Source: Methanosarcinales archaeon
GTDB taxonomy: Archaea > Halobacteriota > Methanosarcinia > Methanosarcinales > Methanoperedenaceae
Length of the DNA: 61,376 nt
Assembly: GCA_905339155.1 (NCBI GenBank)
Contig: CAJPFJ010000008.1
Coordinates: forward strand, 1-61,376
Direction: 5' to 3'
Shown: positions 41,771-51,077 of the stretch, piece by piece
Position numbering within the stretch: position 1 is the stretch's first letter
How the letters are laid out: the number at the start of each line of letters is the position of its first letter
The notes under the pieces: generated by a model
What the model saw: only the letters and a program-made list of their open reading frames with translations
Databases searched by the model: none
What the model was told of the DNA's origin: nothing
Program-made: the position numbers and the translations under genes

Positions 41771-42686
41771 TTGCCATTCTCCTTTCAATCCTTATCAATA
41801 TTAAACGTGCGGCCAGGGTAAAAAACAGAATGACAAGCATCAATATCAGGGCGGCAAGAAGCAGCGCTGAATCATAAAGTGGTATTGACATCATCTCACC
41901 GTAATTATTGGCAATAAGCGCTGTCAATGGATATGCGGAATCAAAAACTGAAGATGGGATATTTGGCACATTTCCCACGACCATCAATACCGCCATGGTC
42001 TCACCTATCGCCCTTGAAAATCCAAGAATTACAGCGGCAGCTATTCCCGGATAGGCTATCCTTATTACTGCATTCTTGATGGTCTGCCACCTCGTTGCCC
42101 CAAGCGACAGGGATGCCTCTCTTATATCAGAAGGTACGGCTCTTAGCACCTGCTCTGAGATCGAAATAATGATAGGAAATACCATTATCGCAAGCACAAT
42201 GCCGCCTGCCAGAAGACTGTATCCTGTGGAGTAACCGTTAGTATTCAGAAAGGGTATCCCCAGAGGACTTACCAGAGGAGCAATGTATGCTACGATCGGA
42301 ACAACAGCAAGCACGCCCCATACCCCGTACACCACTGGAGGTATGCCTGCAAGTAGATCTATTACAGGGAGAACCTTTGTCCTCAGGTTCTCGTTGGCAT
42401 ATTCGGCAAGATAGACCGCGCTAAGTATTGATAGGGGCACTGCGATCACCATGGCGATTAAAGTAACATATAATGTGCCTATGATGAACGGAAAGAAGCC
42501 GAACTCACCCTGAAAAGGCATCCATGTACTGCCAAGCAGAAGGTCCCCCAATGATTTTACTTCAAGTATCGGCCATGACCTGATGAACAGGGTAATAGCG
42601 ATTACCAGTACCAGAATACATGATAAAATAGCAGCAGCTTGCATGAATCTGCCCGCAACTAAATCCTTAATTTTTCTGGAAAACAT
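41763..42686 (-). CDS. pstC: Phosphate ABC transporter permease PstC
   Basis: 307 residues with about six TM segments. LSIGATRWQ-type coupling loop (SLSLGATRWQTIKNAVIRIA), GFSRAIGETMAVLMVVGN and LLAGIPPVVYGVWGVLAV are typical of PstC. It pairs with PstA to form the channel. The gene lies 47 bases downstream of pstS. The RAIGETMAV motif is the PstC signature; together with PstS and PstB it gives a complete importer. Confidence 0.96.
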   Translation of the reverse strand: MFSRKIKDLVAGRFMQAAAILSCILVLVIAITLFIRSWPILEVKSLGDLLLGSTWMPFQGEFGFFPFIIGTLYVTLIAMVIAVPLSILSAVYLAEYANENLRTKVLPVIDLLAGIPPVVYGVWGVLAVVPIVAYIAPLVSPLGIPFLNTNGYSTGYSLLAGGIVLAIMVFPIIISISEQVLRAVPSDIREASLSLGATRWQTIKNAVIRIAYPGIAAAVILGFSRAIGETMAVLMVVGNVPNIPSSVFDSAYPLTALIANNYGEMMSIPLYDSALLLAALILMLVILFFTLAARLILIRIERRMANG

Positions 42687-42733
42687 GAGTTATAGATAAT
42701 CTATTAGAATAAAAAATATAGGGTAAAACCCAT

Positions 42734-43750
42734 TCATTCAACTTTTTTCAATTCACTGTCAAGCGCTTCTTTTGACAATTCGATGTAGCCAACCTCATCA
42801 AGGAACTTCTGGCCGTCTGTGAGGGTCCATTTTATGAATTCTGCTGTCAGCCCTGTGGGTTTACCTTTTGTAACGAAATATTCCACTCTTGCCGGAGGAT
42901 GCGGGAACACACCTTTTTTGATCGCAGCAATGGTCTTTTCTTTCGTGCTTATGTCCTCATCAGGATCAACTATACCGTTCTCATTCACATCGAAAGGTAT
43001 TACCTGAATGCCTGGTATCGGAAGTCCAGTTTTCATATCGAGTGCGTAGTTATAGTTATTGTATCCAAGACCTAATGGGTCTTTTTGCACCGCTGCAAGC
43101 AGTCCAGGATCACCATAAACGCCTGTTCCTTTGAGACTCTCCTGTTTCTTTCCAAGATACTTTGCCCATATCTCAGGCGCACCTGCTGCGTCGCTCCTTG
43201 TATATTTATGGATCTCCTGTTTTAGCTCTGGTTTACCTATGGCTTCACCCCAGGTTTTCACTGTCTCGTTAATGTATATGTCCACAAAAGTTTTTCTCTT
43301 TATACCTGTCTTCAATATATCCTGAGCTGCAGGATTATTAGCATTGATGGTAGGTACAACGGCATCCTTTGTGACTCCAATCGGATATGCTCCTTTTGCA
43401 ATCTCTGATGGATCAATATCTCTTGATACCATTCCGATATCCACAAGCCCGCCTATGGCATCAGCCATGCCTTTGCCAGCGCCGCCTGCTGAAACCTCTA
43501 TTCTCACTTCAGGATGAAGTTTCTGGAATTCCTCGCCCCAGCGAACTGCCATTGGATAAAGCGCCCATGCGCCAGATAGTGATATTGTGCCTTCCTTTGC
43601 GCTTACGGCGGTCTGGACAGCCGTGGAGCCTGGTGATGCAGTGACAGCGGTGGTGGTCTGATCCTCGGTCTTTGGATTATCGACACAGCCTGATAATAAT
43701 GCACCTGTTAAAATTGTGATTAAAATTATTATTAAAAATGTTCTTTTCAT
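42734..43750 (-). CDS. pstS: Phosphate-binding lipoprotein PstS
   Basis: 338 residues from the ATG at 43750; an in-frame GTG at 43759 is unlikely because GAGGTG lies just before the ATG as ribosome site. The N-terminal signal (FLIIILITILTGALLSGC) ends in a lipobox cysteine. The mature part has SLSGAWALYPMAVRWGEEF, VSAGGAGKGMADAIGGLVDIGMVSRDI (in parts) and AKYLGKKQESLKG, characteristic of PBP-type phosphate binders. It captures phosphate outside the membrane and delivers it to PstCA. First gene of the operon. Confidence 0.95.
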   Translation of the reverse strand: MKRTFLIIILITILTGALLSGCVDNPKTEDQTTTAVTASPGSTAVQTAVSAKEGTISLSGAWALYPMAVRWGEEFQKLHPEVRIEVSAGGAGKGMADAIGGLVDIGMVSRDIDPSEIAKGAYPIGVTKDAVVPTINANNPAAQDILKTGIKRKTFVDIYINETVKTWGEAIGKPELKQEIHKYTRSDAAGAPEIWAKYLGKKQESLKGTGVYGDPGLLAAVQKDPLGLGYNNYNYALDMKTGLPIPGIQVIPFDVNENGIVDPDEDISTKEKTIAAIKKGVFPHPPARVEYFVTKGKPTGLTAEFIKWTLTDGQKFLDEVGYIELSKEALDSELKKVE

Positions 43751-43912
43751 TAATTCCACCTCGAATTGTTCAATATTATTTTCTGTCTTTGCAGGAAATC
43801 CCTGATCAGCAGAAATTCTGCAGTATGTTCTTTAGATCGATCCATTAAATTACTGTCATCAAATCCAGTAACAGCAAAGACGATTCCTTCTTAAATTCAT
43901 TTTTAATTCACC

Positions 43913-43929
43913 TGCTTATGATATAAGCA
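43913..43929. promoter_or_regulatory. Inverted repeat in the pst promoter region
   Basis: TGCTTAT-GAT-ATAAGCA is a perfect 7-bp inverted repeat with a 3-base spacer, about 160 bases upstream of pstS and about 235 before the divergent glycosyltransferase gene. Candidate phosphate-regulator site; no regulator gene is adjacent. The rest of the roughly 400-base gap (43751-44163) holds AT-rich sequence with no other supported feature. Confidence 0.35.
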
Positions 43930-44163
43930 TTTCCAAATTATCAGGGATATATAAGAATGCACAGAAACAGGCGATAATTGTTAATGTGATTACAAAAACC
44001 GAATGATTGCGGCAAAAAATGTCTTGACATTGAGGAAAGTTCCAGGTATATTATTTTTGTGGAGTGCAAATGGGAGATAATTTCTATTCTGGAATCACCA
44101 ATCCTTCCGATAAGTCTGGAAATCACTAACAATTAAGTATTAACAAAATTATAAAGACTCTAA

Positions 44164-45087
44164 ATGAATAAAGAGGATATTTGTATTTTAATACCCACCC
44201 TCAATGAGGGAAAAACAATAGCAGGATTGGTAAAAGAATTCAAATCATTGGGTTATTCAGATATTCTTGTCATAGATGGTCACAGCACGGATGATACGGT
44301 ATCAAAAGCACAAAACGCAGGCGCACGAATCGTTGTGCAAAGCGGCACTGGAAAAGGACAGGCTATAAGCCAGGCATTTCGTTTATTATCAAGTAAATAT
44401 ATAGTAATGATAGATGGAGATGGAACATATCTTCCTGAAGAAATACACAAATTACTTGAACCTGTAATATCCGGGCATGCTGACCATGTTATCGGTAATC
44501 GCTCCTTAAATTACCAGAAAGGTGCATTTACTGGCTTTAATCTTTTTGGCAACATGATATTGAACAAGATATTCGGTTTAGCTTATAGCGTCTGGCTAAA
44601 TGACATACTTTCCGGGTACAGGGCATTCAATTATAATGCTTATAAACAAATTGATTTGAATAGAACAGGTTTTGAAGTCGAGACAGAAATTACAATCGAA
44701 TGCGTAAAAAAAGATCTTAAGATCGTCGAGGTGCCTATAACATACCTTGCAAGAGTAAGCGGCGCAGCCACAAAACTTCGTCCTGTCAGGGATGGCTTCA
44801 GGATCGGTTCAACAATATATCTTCTTGCCAGGACGCATAATCCTCTATTTTACTTTAATTTGATAGGCGGTCTTTTAACTATCACCGGGATAATTGTTGG
44901 TATATATGTCGTTAACGAATGGATAAATAATATAACACATGTCCCCCTTACAATCTTTGCGACCCTTCTTATTGTAACAGGGATACTGATGTTTATTTTT
45001 GCTATCCTGAGTGATCTGATCGTTTCAATGAACAGGGAAAATATGCGAATAATGAGAAAAATCTTAAAGGAAATTGAAAAACCATGA
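44164..45087 (+). CDS. aglJ: AglJ-like glycosyltransferase (GT2, dolichol phosphate)
   Basis: 307 residues. GT-A fold with ILIPTLNEGKTI, VIDGHSTDDT, metal motif DGDGTYLP (about 95) and LNDILSGYRAFN, then two C-terminal TM helices (about 233-253 and 262-285). This fits the AglJ family (first sugar onto dolichol phosphate for archaeal N-glycosylation). It acts at the cytoplasmic membrane face. Its stop overlaps the start of npdG (ATGA), although the functions are unrelated. The substrate sugar is not deducible. Confidence 0.85.
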   Translation: MNKEDICILIPTLNEGKTIAGLVKEFKSLGYSDILVIDGHSTDDTVSKAQNAGARIVVQSGTGKGQAISQAFRLLSSKYIVMIDGDGTYLPEEIHKLLEPVISGHADHVIGNRSLNYQKGAFTGFNLFGNMILNKIFGLAYSVWLNDILSGYRAFNYNAYKQIDLNRTGFEVETEITIECVKKDLKIVEVPITYLARVSGAATKLRPVRDGFRIGSTIYLLARTHNPLFYFNLIGGLLTITGIIVGIYVVNEWINNITHVPLTIFATLLIVTGILMFIFAILSDLIVSMNRENMRIMRKILKEIEKP

Positions 45088-45740
45088 AGATAGCAATACT
45101 AGGAGGCACAGGCAGCATCGGGGAAGGATTCGCATTGCGATGGGCAGGAAAACATGATATACTGGTTTGTTCCCGCGAAATTGATAAAGCTGTCAATGCA
45201 GCGGATGAGTATACAAATATACTTTTATACAGAGGTATGTATTGCTGCGGCATTACAGGATGCGGTAATGAAAAAGCTGTTGAGGAAGCTGATGTGGTTG
45301 TGCTTTCAGTGCCATACAAGGGGGTAGTTTCACTTTTACAAAAACTCATGCCCGGTTTTAAAGACCAGATCGTGATCTCACTTGTGGTTCCCATGACTAA
45401 AAATGGTTCGTTTGAATATACTCCACCGAAACAGGGAAGCGCAGCGCTTGAGATACAGGAGATCCTTCCAAAAACCGTTAAAGTCGTATCGTCATACCAT
45501 AATGTTTCAGCGCGAAAACTGGCAAAACTCGAATTAAATCTTGATTATGATGTTGTAGTCTGCGGGGATGACGAGGTTGCAAAGCAAACCGTTATGGAAC
45601 TCACACGGGAAATAAAATCCCTTCGTCCTCTTGACGGCGGCGGTCTTGCATCATCGTATATGATCGAGTCCTTGACGCCATTTTTGATCAATCTCGCTAA
45701 CCGTAATGGGCTTTCTGACCTTGGCGTTAAATTTGTGTAA
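45084..45740 (+). CDS. npdG: NADPH:F420 oxidoreductase
   Basis: 218 residues. N-terminal Rossmann motif AILGGTGSIGEGFALRWA (in parts) with VCSREIDKA, then VVVLSVPYKGVVSLL and SLVVPMTKNGSFEYTPPKQG (in parts). This is the NADPH-dependent F420 reductase family, which moves hydride between NADPH and coenzyme F420 in methanogenic and methanotrophic archaea. Length is normal and the C-terminal helix (GGLASSYMIESLTPFLIN) is the substrate-side part. It is translationally coupled to the glycosyltransferase upstream. Confidence 0.92.
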   Translation: MKIAILGGTGSIGEGFALRWAGKHDILVCSREIDKAVNAADEYTNILLYRGMYCCGITGCGNEKAVEEADVVVLSVPYKGVVSLLQKLMPGFKDQIVISLVVPMTKNGSFEYTPPKQGSAALEIQEILPKTVKVVSSYHNVSARKLAKLELNLDYDVVVCGDDEVAKQTVMELTREIKSLRPLDGGGLASSYMIESLTPFLINLANRNGLSDLGVKFV

Positions 45741-45773
45741 ATCGCCTTTTCGGATGGATACCACGAGGTTTGG

Positions 45774-46379
45774 ATGAAACAGATATATGATATGCTCCTT
45801 CGTGAACTTGGGTCTAAGTATTGGTGGCCTGCAGATACACCTTTTGAGGTTGTTATCGGAGCGGTTCTTACACAGCAGACCAGGTGGGAGAATGTTGAAC
45901 GGGCGATAAATAACCTGAAAGATCATGGATTGATAGAAGCGGATTCCCTTTCAAAGGTTAAAACAGAAGAACTGGAAGAGCTTATCAGATGTACGGGATT
46001 TTACAGGCAAAAAGCTTTGAGATTAAAAAATATTTCGAAATTTTTCGATGAAAATCCTGATATTCTTCGAAAACCTCCCGGCGAACTCAGGGAAGTTCTG
46101 CTTTCCCTGAATGGAATAGGAGAAGAAACAGCTGACAGTATTGTCTTATATGCGGCAGATAAACCAAAATTCGTGATCGACGCATATACAAAAAGGATAT
46201 GCAAATGTATGGGGATAGAAGGCAATTACGGAAAACTCCAATCGATCTTTGAGAGTTCGCTGCTTCCTGATGTTCCCGTGTATAAGGAATTCCATGCGCT
46301 CATTGTTGAATATGGAAAACAATTCTGCGGGAAAAAACGCTGCACTGATTGTATACTGGTTGAAAATGGCAAAATGTAA
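45774..46379 (+). CDS. HhH-GPD DNA glycosylase (endonuclease III-like)
   Basis: 201 residues. FEVVIGAVLTQQTRWENVER, HhH LNGIGEETADSI (about 113-124) and catalytic Asp in FVIDAYTKR (about 136). The Lys that gives lyase activity in endonuclease III (LPGVGRKTA) is Glu here, so it is probably a monofunctional glycosylase. Three Cys near the C-terminus (185, 190 and 193) recall the Fe-S loop but a fourth is not obvious. It removes damaged or mismatched bases. The downstream radical SAM gene starts 14 bases inside its 3' end. Confidence 0.88.
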   Translation: MKQIYDMLLRELGSKYWWPADTPFEVVIGAVLTQQTRWENVERAINNLKDHGLIEADSLSKVKTEELEELIRCTGFYRQKALRLKNISKFFDENPDILRKPPGELREVLLSLNGIGEETADSIVLYAADKPKFVIDAYTKRICKCMGIEGNYGKLQSIFESSLLPDVPVYKEFHALIVEYGKQFCGKKRCTDCILVENGKM

Positions 46380-47361
46380 CAACATCCTTATCCGCGATAT
46401 CCCCCTTTTCGGGTGCATCGCATTCGGTATAATTGACCGCGGGACGAACGTATTGCAGGTGCGCCCAATAAGTGAGTGCCCTATTTCCTGTATTTTTTGT
46501 TCAACCGATGCCGGCCCTTATTCAAAGCAGAGGATATCGGAATATATGGTTGACCTTTCTCAACTTCTTGAGGCTTTTGAATGGGCTGTTTCTTTTAAAG
46601 AGATCGATGATATCGAAGCTCATATTGATACAGTGGGAGAGCCTTCAATGTATCCGCAACTTGTTGATCTTGTGAAAAAGCTTTCTGAAAACAAAAATGT
46701 CAGGACCATTTCCATGCAGACCAATGGCGTTCTATTGAACACGAAACTCATTGATGAGCTGGATAATGCGGGACTGTCCCGGATTAATCTATCAATTGAA
46801 GCGCTTGACCCGGAACTTGCAAAGAAGATTTCGGGAATTGATTCATATAATATTGAAAAAGTTCGAAAGACTGCCGAATATATAGCCATGAATACTGATA
46901 TTGACCTTCTTATCGCCCCGGTGTGGCTTCCTGGTATAAATGATGAAGAGATCCCAAAATTGATCGAATTCGCGCTTAAGATCGGCGCAGGTAAAAAATG
47001 GCCTGCTCTTGGAATACAGAAATTCCTTTCCCACAAGAACGGGAGGAAACCTGATGTGAATGTGATGAGCTGGGGAAAATTCTATTCACATCTTGAAGGA
47101 TTAGAAAAGAAATTCCGGACAAAGCTTATACTTTCCCCGCAGGATTTTGGAAGCCATGTATGCAAAGCGCTTCCCAGGATGTTCAAAAGAAACGAAAAAG
47201 TAAAAGTAAAAGTTATCGGGCCTGGCTGGATGAAGGGTGAGAAACTTGCGATTGCAAGGGACAGGGTATTGACGATCGTAGATGCTGGCAATATCCCCAT
47301 AGGAAAAGAAATCCCGGTCAGGATCGCAAGAGTAGTGGACGGGATATATATGGCAAGATGA
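46366..47361 (+). CDS. Radical SAM protein with C-terminal TRAM-like domain
   Basis: 332 residues from the ATG at 46366, which overlaps the glycosylase gene. The Fe-S motif C-x3-C-x2-C (CPISCIFC, residues 38-45) follows VRPISE, and DTVGEPSMYPQL, SMQTNGVLL and RINLSIEALDPELAKKI complete the radical SAM barrel. The C-terminal part (about 270-332: VKVKVIGPGWMKGEKLAIAR, IPVRIARVVDGI) resembles a TRAM RNA-binding domain. Such archaeal proteins are thought to modify RNA, but the substrate is unknown. No cobalamin domain. Confidence 0.85.
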   Translation: MAKCNNILIRDIPLFGCIAFGIIDRGTNVLQVRPISECPISCIFCSTDAGPYSKQRISEYMVDLSQLLEAFEWAVSFKEIDDIEAHIDTVGEPSMYPQLVDLVKKLSENKNVRTISMQTNGVLLNTKLIDELDNAGLSRINLSIEALDPELAKKISGIDSYNIEKVRKTAEYIAMNTDIDLLIAPVWLPGINDEEIPKLIEFALKIGAGKKWPALGIQKFLSHKNGRKPDVNVMSWGKFYSHLEGLEKKFRTKLILSPQDFGSHVCKALPRMFKRNEKVKVKVIGPGWMKGEKLAIARDRVLTIVDAGNIPIGKEIPVRIARVVDGIYMAR

Positions 47362-47362
47362 G

Positions 47363-48544
47363 CTAAAGTTTATTCAAATGCACCACTTTAGTCGGCGGAA
47401 AACCATTAAAATAAGTGCTTGAAGCGATCGAATAGGCGCCAATATTTTCAGCATAAAGCAAGTCGTCTATTTGCAGATCCTCAGGTAGCTCATCGGCTAA
47501 GGAAATAGTGTCAAAAGCGTCGCACGTGGGGCCAAAAGTTGCGCAAACTTTTTTCTCTCCGTCTTTGAAGGAATGCAGCGGATAGGGCTGGTGATCAAAA
47601 ACCTGTCCGGAAAAAGTATGGTAGACACCATCATTCAGGTAATAGCATGTTTTCCCATCACGGACAGCTTTGCCAACAATTTTCGTGATTAAGGTACAGG
47701 CCGTCGCCACCATAAATCTCCCGGGCTCTGCAATAACCTGAATATCTTTATCTGGGAACAAACGCTTTATTTCCGAATTTAGTTTTTCAGAAAGGGCGGT
47801 AAAAGATTTTACGTCCGGCGTATACTTTACCGGAAATCCGCCGCCAATATCTAATATCTTTCTTTTTTTGCCTTCCCTGTCAATAAACCCAATCTGATAA
47901 TTTCTTAATTCTGCTTCCTTGAAAATTGAGGAGGCAAAATTCAGGGCCTGGGAATAGTTATCAAAATTATTGCACTGGCTTCCAACGTGAAAACTAATCC
48001 CTTCAACTCCAAGCCCTAATTTCACGGCTTCTGCTATAAGATCAACAGCTTCTCCCGGATGGGCTCCAAATTTTGAAGAAAGCTCTACCATAGAACCGGT
48101 ATTAGGCACGCGGATCCTTAAAACAAGACCGACATCCGGGGCGTGTTTTTTTATTTTTCTTAATTCTTCAATATTGTCAAAAGTAACTAATATTTTATAT
48201 TCATTTAACTTAGCCAGGACTTCGGCAGGCTTAATGGTATTAGCATAAATAATTTTATCCCATATAAAATCTTGCCGTTCTTTCTGTGGAAAATGTTTGA
48301 TATTATCATGAACCAGCATAAATTCAGGGAAGGATGCCACGTCAAAACTTGCGCCTAAATCATACATAGTTTTGATAATTTCAAGATTAGAATTTGCCTT
48401 AACAGCAAAATATGCCTGGACATCAGGCAATTTTTCCCTGAATTCACGATAATTTTCCCTGATTTTTTCATGATCTATAATAAAAACCGGTGTCCCATGT
48501 TCCCTGGCAATTCTTTCTAAAATTTCAAGTTGTTTTCGGATCAT
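47363..48544 (-). CDS. Fold-III PLP amino acid decarboxylase (ornithine/lysine-type)
   Basis: 393 residues. PLP lysine in YFAVKANSN (K49), HVGSQ (about 186), DIGGGFPV (about 234), EPGRF (about 273) and GPTCDAFD with the catalytic Cys (about 341). The Cys-Asp pair and the FDH segment match the eukaryotic-type ornithine decarboxylase branch rather than carboxynorspermidine decarboxylase (which has a different Cys motif). It lies 29 bases downstream of homospermidine synthase, so the likely job is to supply putrescine for homospermidine. Substrate choice between ornithine, lysine and others is inferred. Confidence 0.85.
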   Translation of the reverse strand: MIRKQLEILERIAREHGTPVFIIDHEKIRENYREFREKLPDVQAYFAVKANSNLEIIKTMYDLGASFDVASFPEFMLVHDNIKHFPQKERQDFIWDKIIYANTIKPAEVLAKLNEYKILVTFDNIEELRKIKKHAPDVGLVLRIRVPNTGSMVELSSKFGAHPGEAVDLIAEAVKLGLGVEGISFHVGSQCNNFDNYSQALNFASSIFKEAELRNYQIGFIDREGKKRKILDIGGGFPVKYTPDVKSFTALSEKLNSEIKRLFPDKDIQVIAEPGRFMVATACTLITKIVGKAVRDGKTCYYLNDGVYHTFSGQVFDHQPYPLHSFKDGEKKVCATFGPTCDAFDTISLADELPEDLQIDDLLYAENIGAYSIASSTYFNGFPPTKVVHLNKL

Positions 48545-48573
48545 GATGTGATATTATAAACAATTGTTATTTA

Positions 48574-50022
48574 TTAATCTATAAATAGAAAATTTTCAAA
48601 TTGCCAGGGGTCGGGATTAAGTTTCGCCGCAGGATGTTCTTTAAAAAATATTTTGCGATTTTTAAGAGGCGTCCAATCTGAGGGAGTCGAAATAAATTTT
48701 CCGAGATATGGTTTGGCAATATCGAGAACAAAATCATGAGGCAGGTCGTCAGGCAATTTAATACCTTCTCGCGGATTTTCAAGCATCCAGAGTACAGCAG
48801 CGACAATTCCGGCTGCTACCTGAAGGGTGGTAGCGTTTTGGCCTGGAGCCAGCGACCTGGCTTCATCAATGCCAAGAGAGCTGCCTGTCCACCAGGAATT
48901 ATAGGAATGCCCCATCAAGAGCGCTCCAAGTGTATCTTCACCGGATGTAATTTCATCTTTTAAAATTCGGATCCTGGGCTGGAGTTCGTAATTCCGGCCG
49001 CGCAATTCATGAAGCGAAGAAAGCGTTTCATGACAGGGCATATAAGCATAATTTACGGTAGGCCGATATATTGCCAAACCATCTTCCCAAACAGTTAACC
49101 GGTCTGAAAGGCCGAATGCTTCACCATGGCGGATCATCATACCCACAATTTCTTCATGTGGTATCCACGATTTGACCCATGTATTAATGCCCATTTGAGG
49201 CAAAAAGATCTGATTCTTTGGGCCGCGCGGAGGTATATTCGCCCATTGAGGCAATTTTTTCTCGTGCGTGCCCCAACCCAATTCAGCTGGTGCCGTCCCT
49301 TCCTCCCATAACCCTTCAATGCTCCATGTCCCTACAAATTCGTTAACTTCCTTTGGCTTATTGGTAATTTGAGTATCTCGCTCGCTACAATGGATTACTT
49401 TTATTCCTAATTTCTTTGCGAGTTGTGGAAAATCCATCTTTTTTGCAAGATGGCAGATTTCTTCTTCGTCTTTCGGAGAAACTTTTTTATCAGTACAGAT
49501 ACGCGCAGTAATATCCAGCAGAGCCTGTTTTACGAAGTGAGAAATCAGGCCGGGATTGGCGCCATGGTCAATGACAGCAGTGGGCGCATTTTTCCAGCTC
49601 TGTGAAAGTTCCAGCAACTGCATTTGACGCCAATAAAGAGATTTTTCAAACAAACTCTTCGTATAAATTCCCTCAACGGGATCCCAGAGTTCAACCGAAG
49701 TATTTACGTATAATACATTATGATCATGGCACCACTTAATAATATCATTGGCACCTATATTCCACGCCAGATCAATTAGCAAACCCCCATCATCAACATA
49801 TTCAGATAAAACTTGATTTAAATTTCCAGGGGTAATTTTTTCACAAACATATTTTAATCCGTGATCTGTATATTTTTTCAAAGCTTTAGATTTATCTTCA
49901 AAATCAATTATGGTAATGTTTTTTAACGGAACATCGATTTTGTCCATTAAAACAGGCAGGGTGCATTGTGAAACTGAGCCATATCCGATAATGAGAATTT
50001 TATTGTGGAATTTCTTTTTCAT
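48574..50022 (-). CDS. Homospermidine synthase
   Basis: 482 residues. NAD motif ILIIGYGSVSQCTLPVL (7-23), DLAWNIGANDIIKWCHDHNV, NTSVELWDP, DHGANPGLISHFVKQALL, WVKSWIPHEEIVGMMIRHGE and GHSYNSWWTGSSLGIDEAR are hallmarks of bacterial-type homospermidine synthase. It joins two diamines, releasing ammonia, with NAD recycled in the active site. Length is normal (about 470-480). It is transcribed with the decarboxylase downstream. This enzyme is mostly bacterial, so lateral gain is plausible, though codon use looks native. Confidence 0.9.
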   Translation of the reverse strand: MKKKFHNKILIIGYGSVSQCTLPVLMDKIDVPLKNITIIDFEDKSKALKKYTDHGLKYVCEKITPGNLNQVLSEYVDDGGLLIDLAWNIGANDIIKWCHDHNVLYVNTSVELWDPVEGIYTKSLFEKSLYWRQMQLLELSQSWKNAPTAVIDHGANPGLISHFVKQALLDITARICTDKKVSPKDEEEICHLAKKMDFPQLAKKLGIKVIHCSERDTQITNKPKEVNEFVGTWSIEGLWEEGTAPAELGWGTHEKKLPQWANIPPRGPKNQIFLPQMGINTWVKSWIPHEEIVGMMIRHGEAFGLSDRLTVWEDGLAIYRPTVNYAYMPCHETLSSLHELRGRNYELQPRIRILKDEITSGEDTLGALLMGHSYNSWWTGSSLGIDEARSLAPGQNATTLQVAAGIVAAVLWMLENPREGIKLPDDLPHDFVLDIAKPYLGKFISTPSDWTPLKNRKIFFKEHPAAKLNPDPWQFENFLFID

Positions 50023-50160
50023 TGTTTGTTAAATTATCCCTTAATTCGAAAAAATTATTGAACTTTCAGTATCTATGTTAAGGTAAATAATACTTGCGAT
50101 TATCGGTTCCGGTTTATTGATTTGAATTTAATTTCCCCCGCGCCTATAACCTCATAGGCA

Positions 50161-51066
50161 TTAATTAATCGATAAAAGCCGCCCGAACGGACTATCAAAA
50201 AAATAACTTGTAAATGATGAAACATCTGTTTTCTCGCTGCCAAACAATAAGCGTGAGAGAGATGGCCTGTTTGCATATCCAACTTCCGGTTTTCCCGCAA
50301 TACCACCAAGTCTGGCAGCAATTTCAATAGCATCATCAAGACTTCCAAGCTCATCCACAAGACCCAGTTCTTTTGCTTTTGCGCCAGTATATATCCTGCC
50401 GTCGGCAAGATCTTTCACCTTGCTCAATGAAAGATTCCTGTCATCTGCCACTTCTTTAATAAATCGGCTGTAAGCTTCAGTTATCACCTGGTCTGCATAC
50501 TGTTTTTCTTCATCCGATAATCCCTTCCAATCACCACCCATGTCCTTTAATTCGCCTGATTTTGCAATATAAAATGATGTTCCTTCCTTATCATAAAATC
50601 CAGACCTGTTCTGGAATTCCCATATCACGCCTATGCTTCCTGTCATCGTATCAGGATTGGCAATTATTTTATCAGCAGGAGCGCTTATGTAATAAGCGGC
50701 GCTTGCCGCTACATCACCCATCGAGATAACAATTGGTTTATCGATTTTTTTCATTGCTTCCACAATTTCTTCTGCAGATGCAGGAGAGCCTCCAGGACTG
50801 TTTATCCGCATAACGATAGCTTTGACACCTTCATCTTCGTTCGCATCTTTAAGGCTTTTTACAATATCCTCGGATGTTGCTACCCCAAAGCCGGTGGGAA
50901 TACTGCCTGTCAGCATTATTCCCTGGACATAAATTACTTCAACACGATTTTTTGAAATCCCAAGGTCTTTACCCCCCATGATCAGATAGAAGCTACCTGC
51001 TATTATGAACAGCAATATAAGAACAATAACAATAAATTGTAAGATTTTTCTTGAGGATTGTATCAT
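50161..51066 (-). CDS. sppA: Signal peptide peptidase SppA (S49 family)
   Basis: 301 residues. One N-terminal TM (about 9-30) and a Ser protease domain: INSPGGSPASAEEIVEAM, the nucleophile region GDVAASAAYYIS (Ser about 122), DTMTGSIGVIWEF and AKSGELKDMG with the catalytic Lys. It degrades signal peptides and misfolded membrane segments. Short form, half the length of E. coli SppA, as in Bacillus and archaea. It ends near 50161 and follows the atwA gene by 11 bases on the same strand. The gap of about 137 bases before the next gene is AT-rich with no feature. Confidence 0.93.
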   Translation of the reverse strand: MIQSSRKILQFIVIVLILLFIIAGSFYLIMGGKDLGISKNRVEVIYVQGIMLTGSIPTGFGVATSEDIVKSLKDANEDEGVKAIVMRINSPGGSPASAEEIVEAMKKIDKPIVISMGDVAASAAYYISAPADKIIANPDTMTGSIGVIWEFQNRSGFYDKEGTSFYIAKSGELKDMGGDWKGLSDEEKQYADQVITEAYSRFIKEVADDRNLSLSKVKDLADGRIYTGAKAKELGLVDELGSLDDAIEIAARLGGIAGKPEVGYANRPSLSRLLFGSEKTDVSSFTSYFFDSPFGRLLSIN

Positions 51067-51077
51067 TTTAAGATTAT

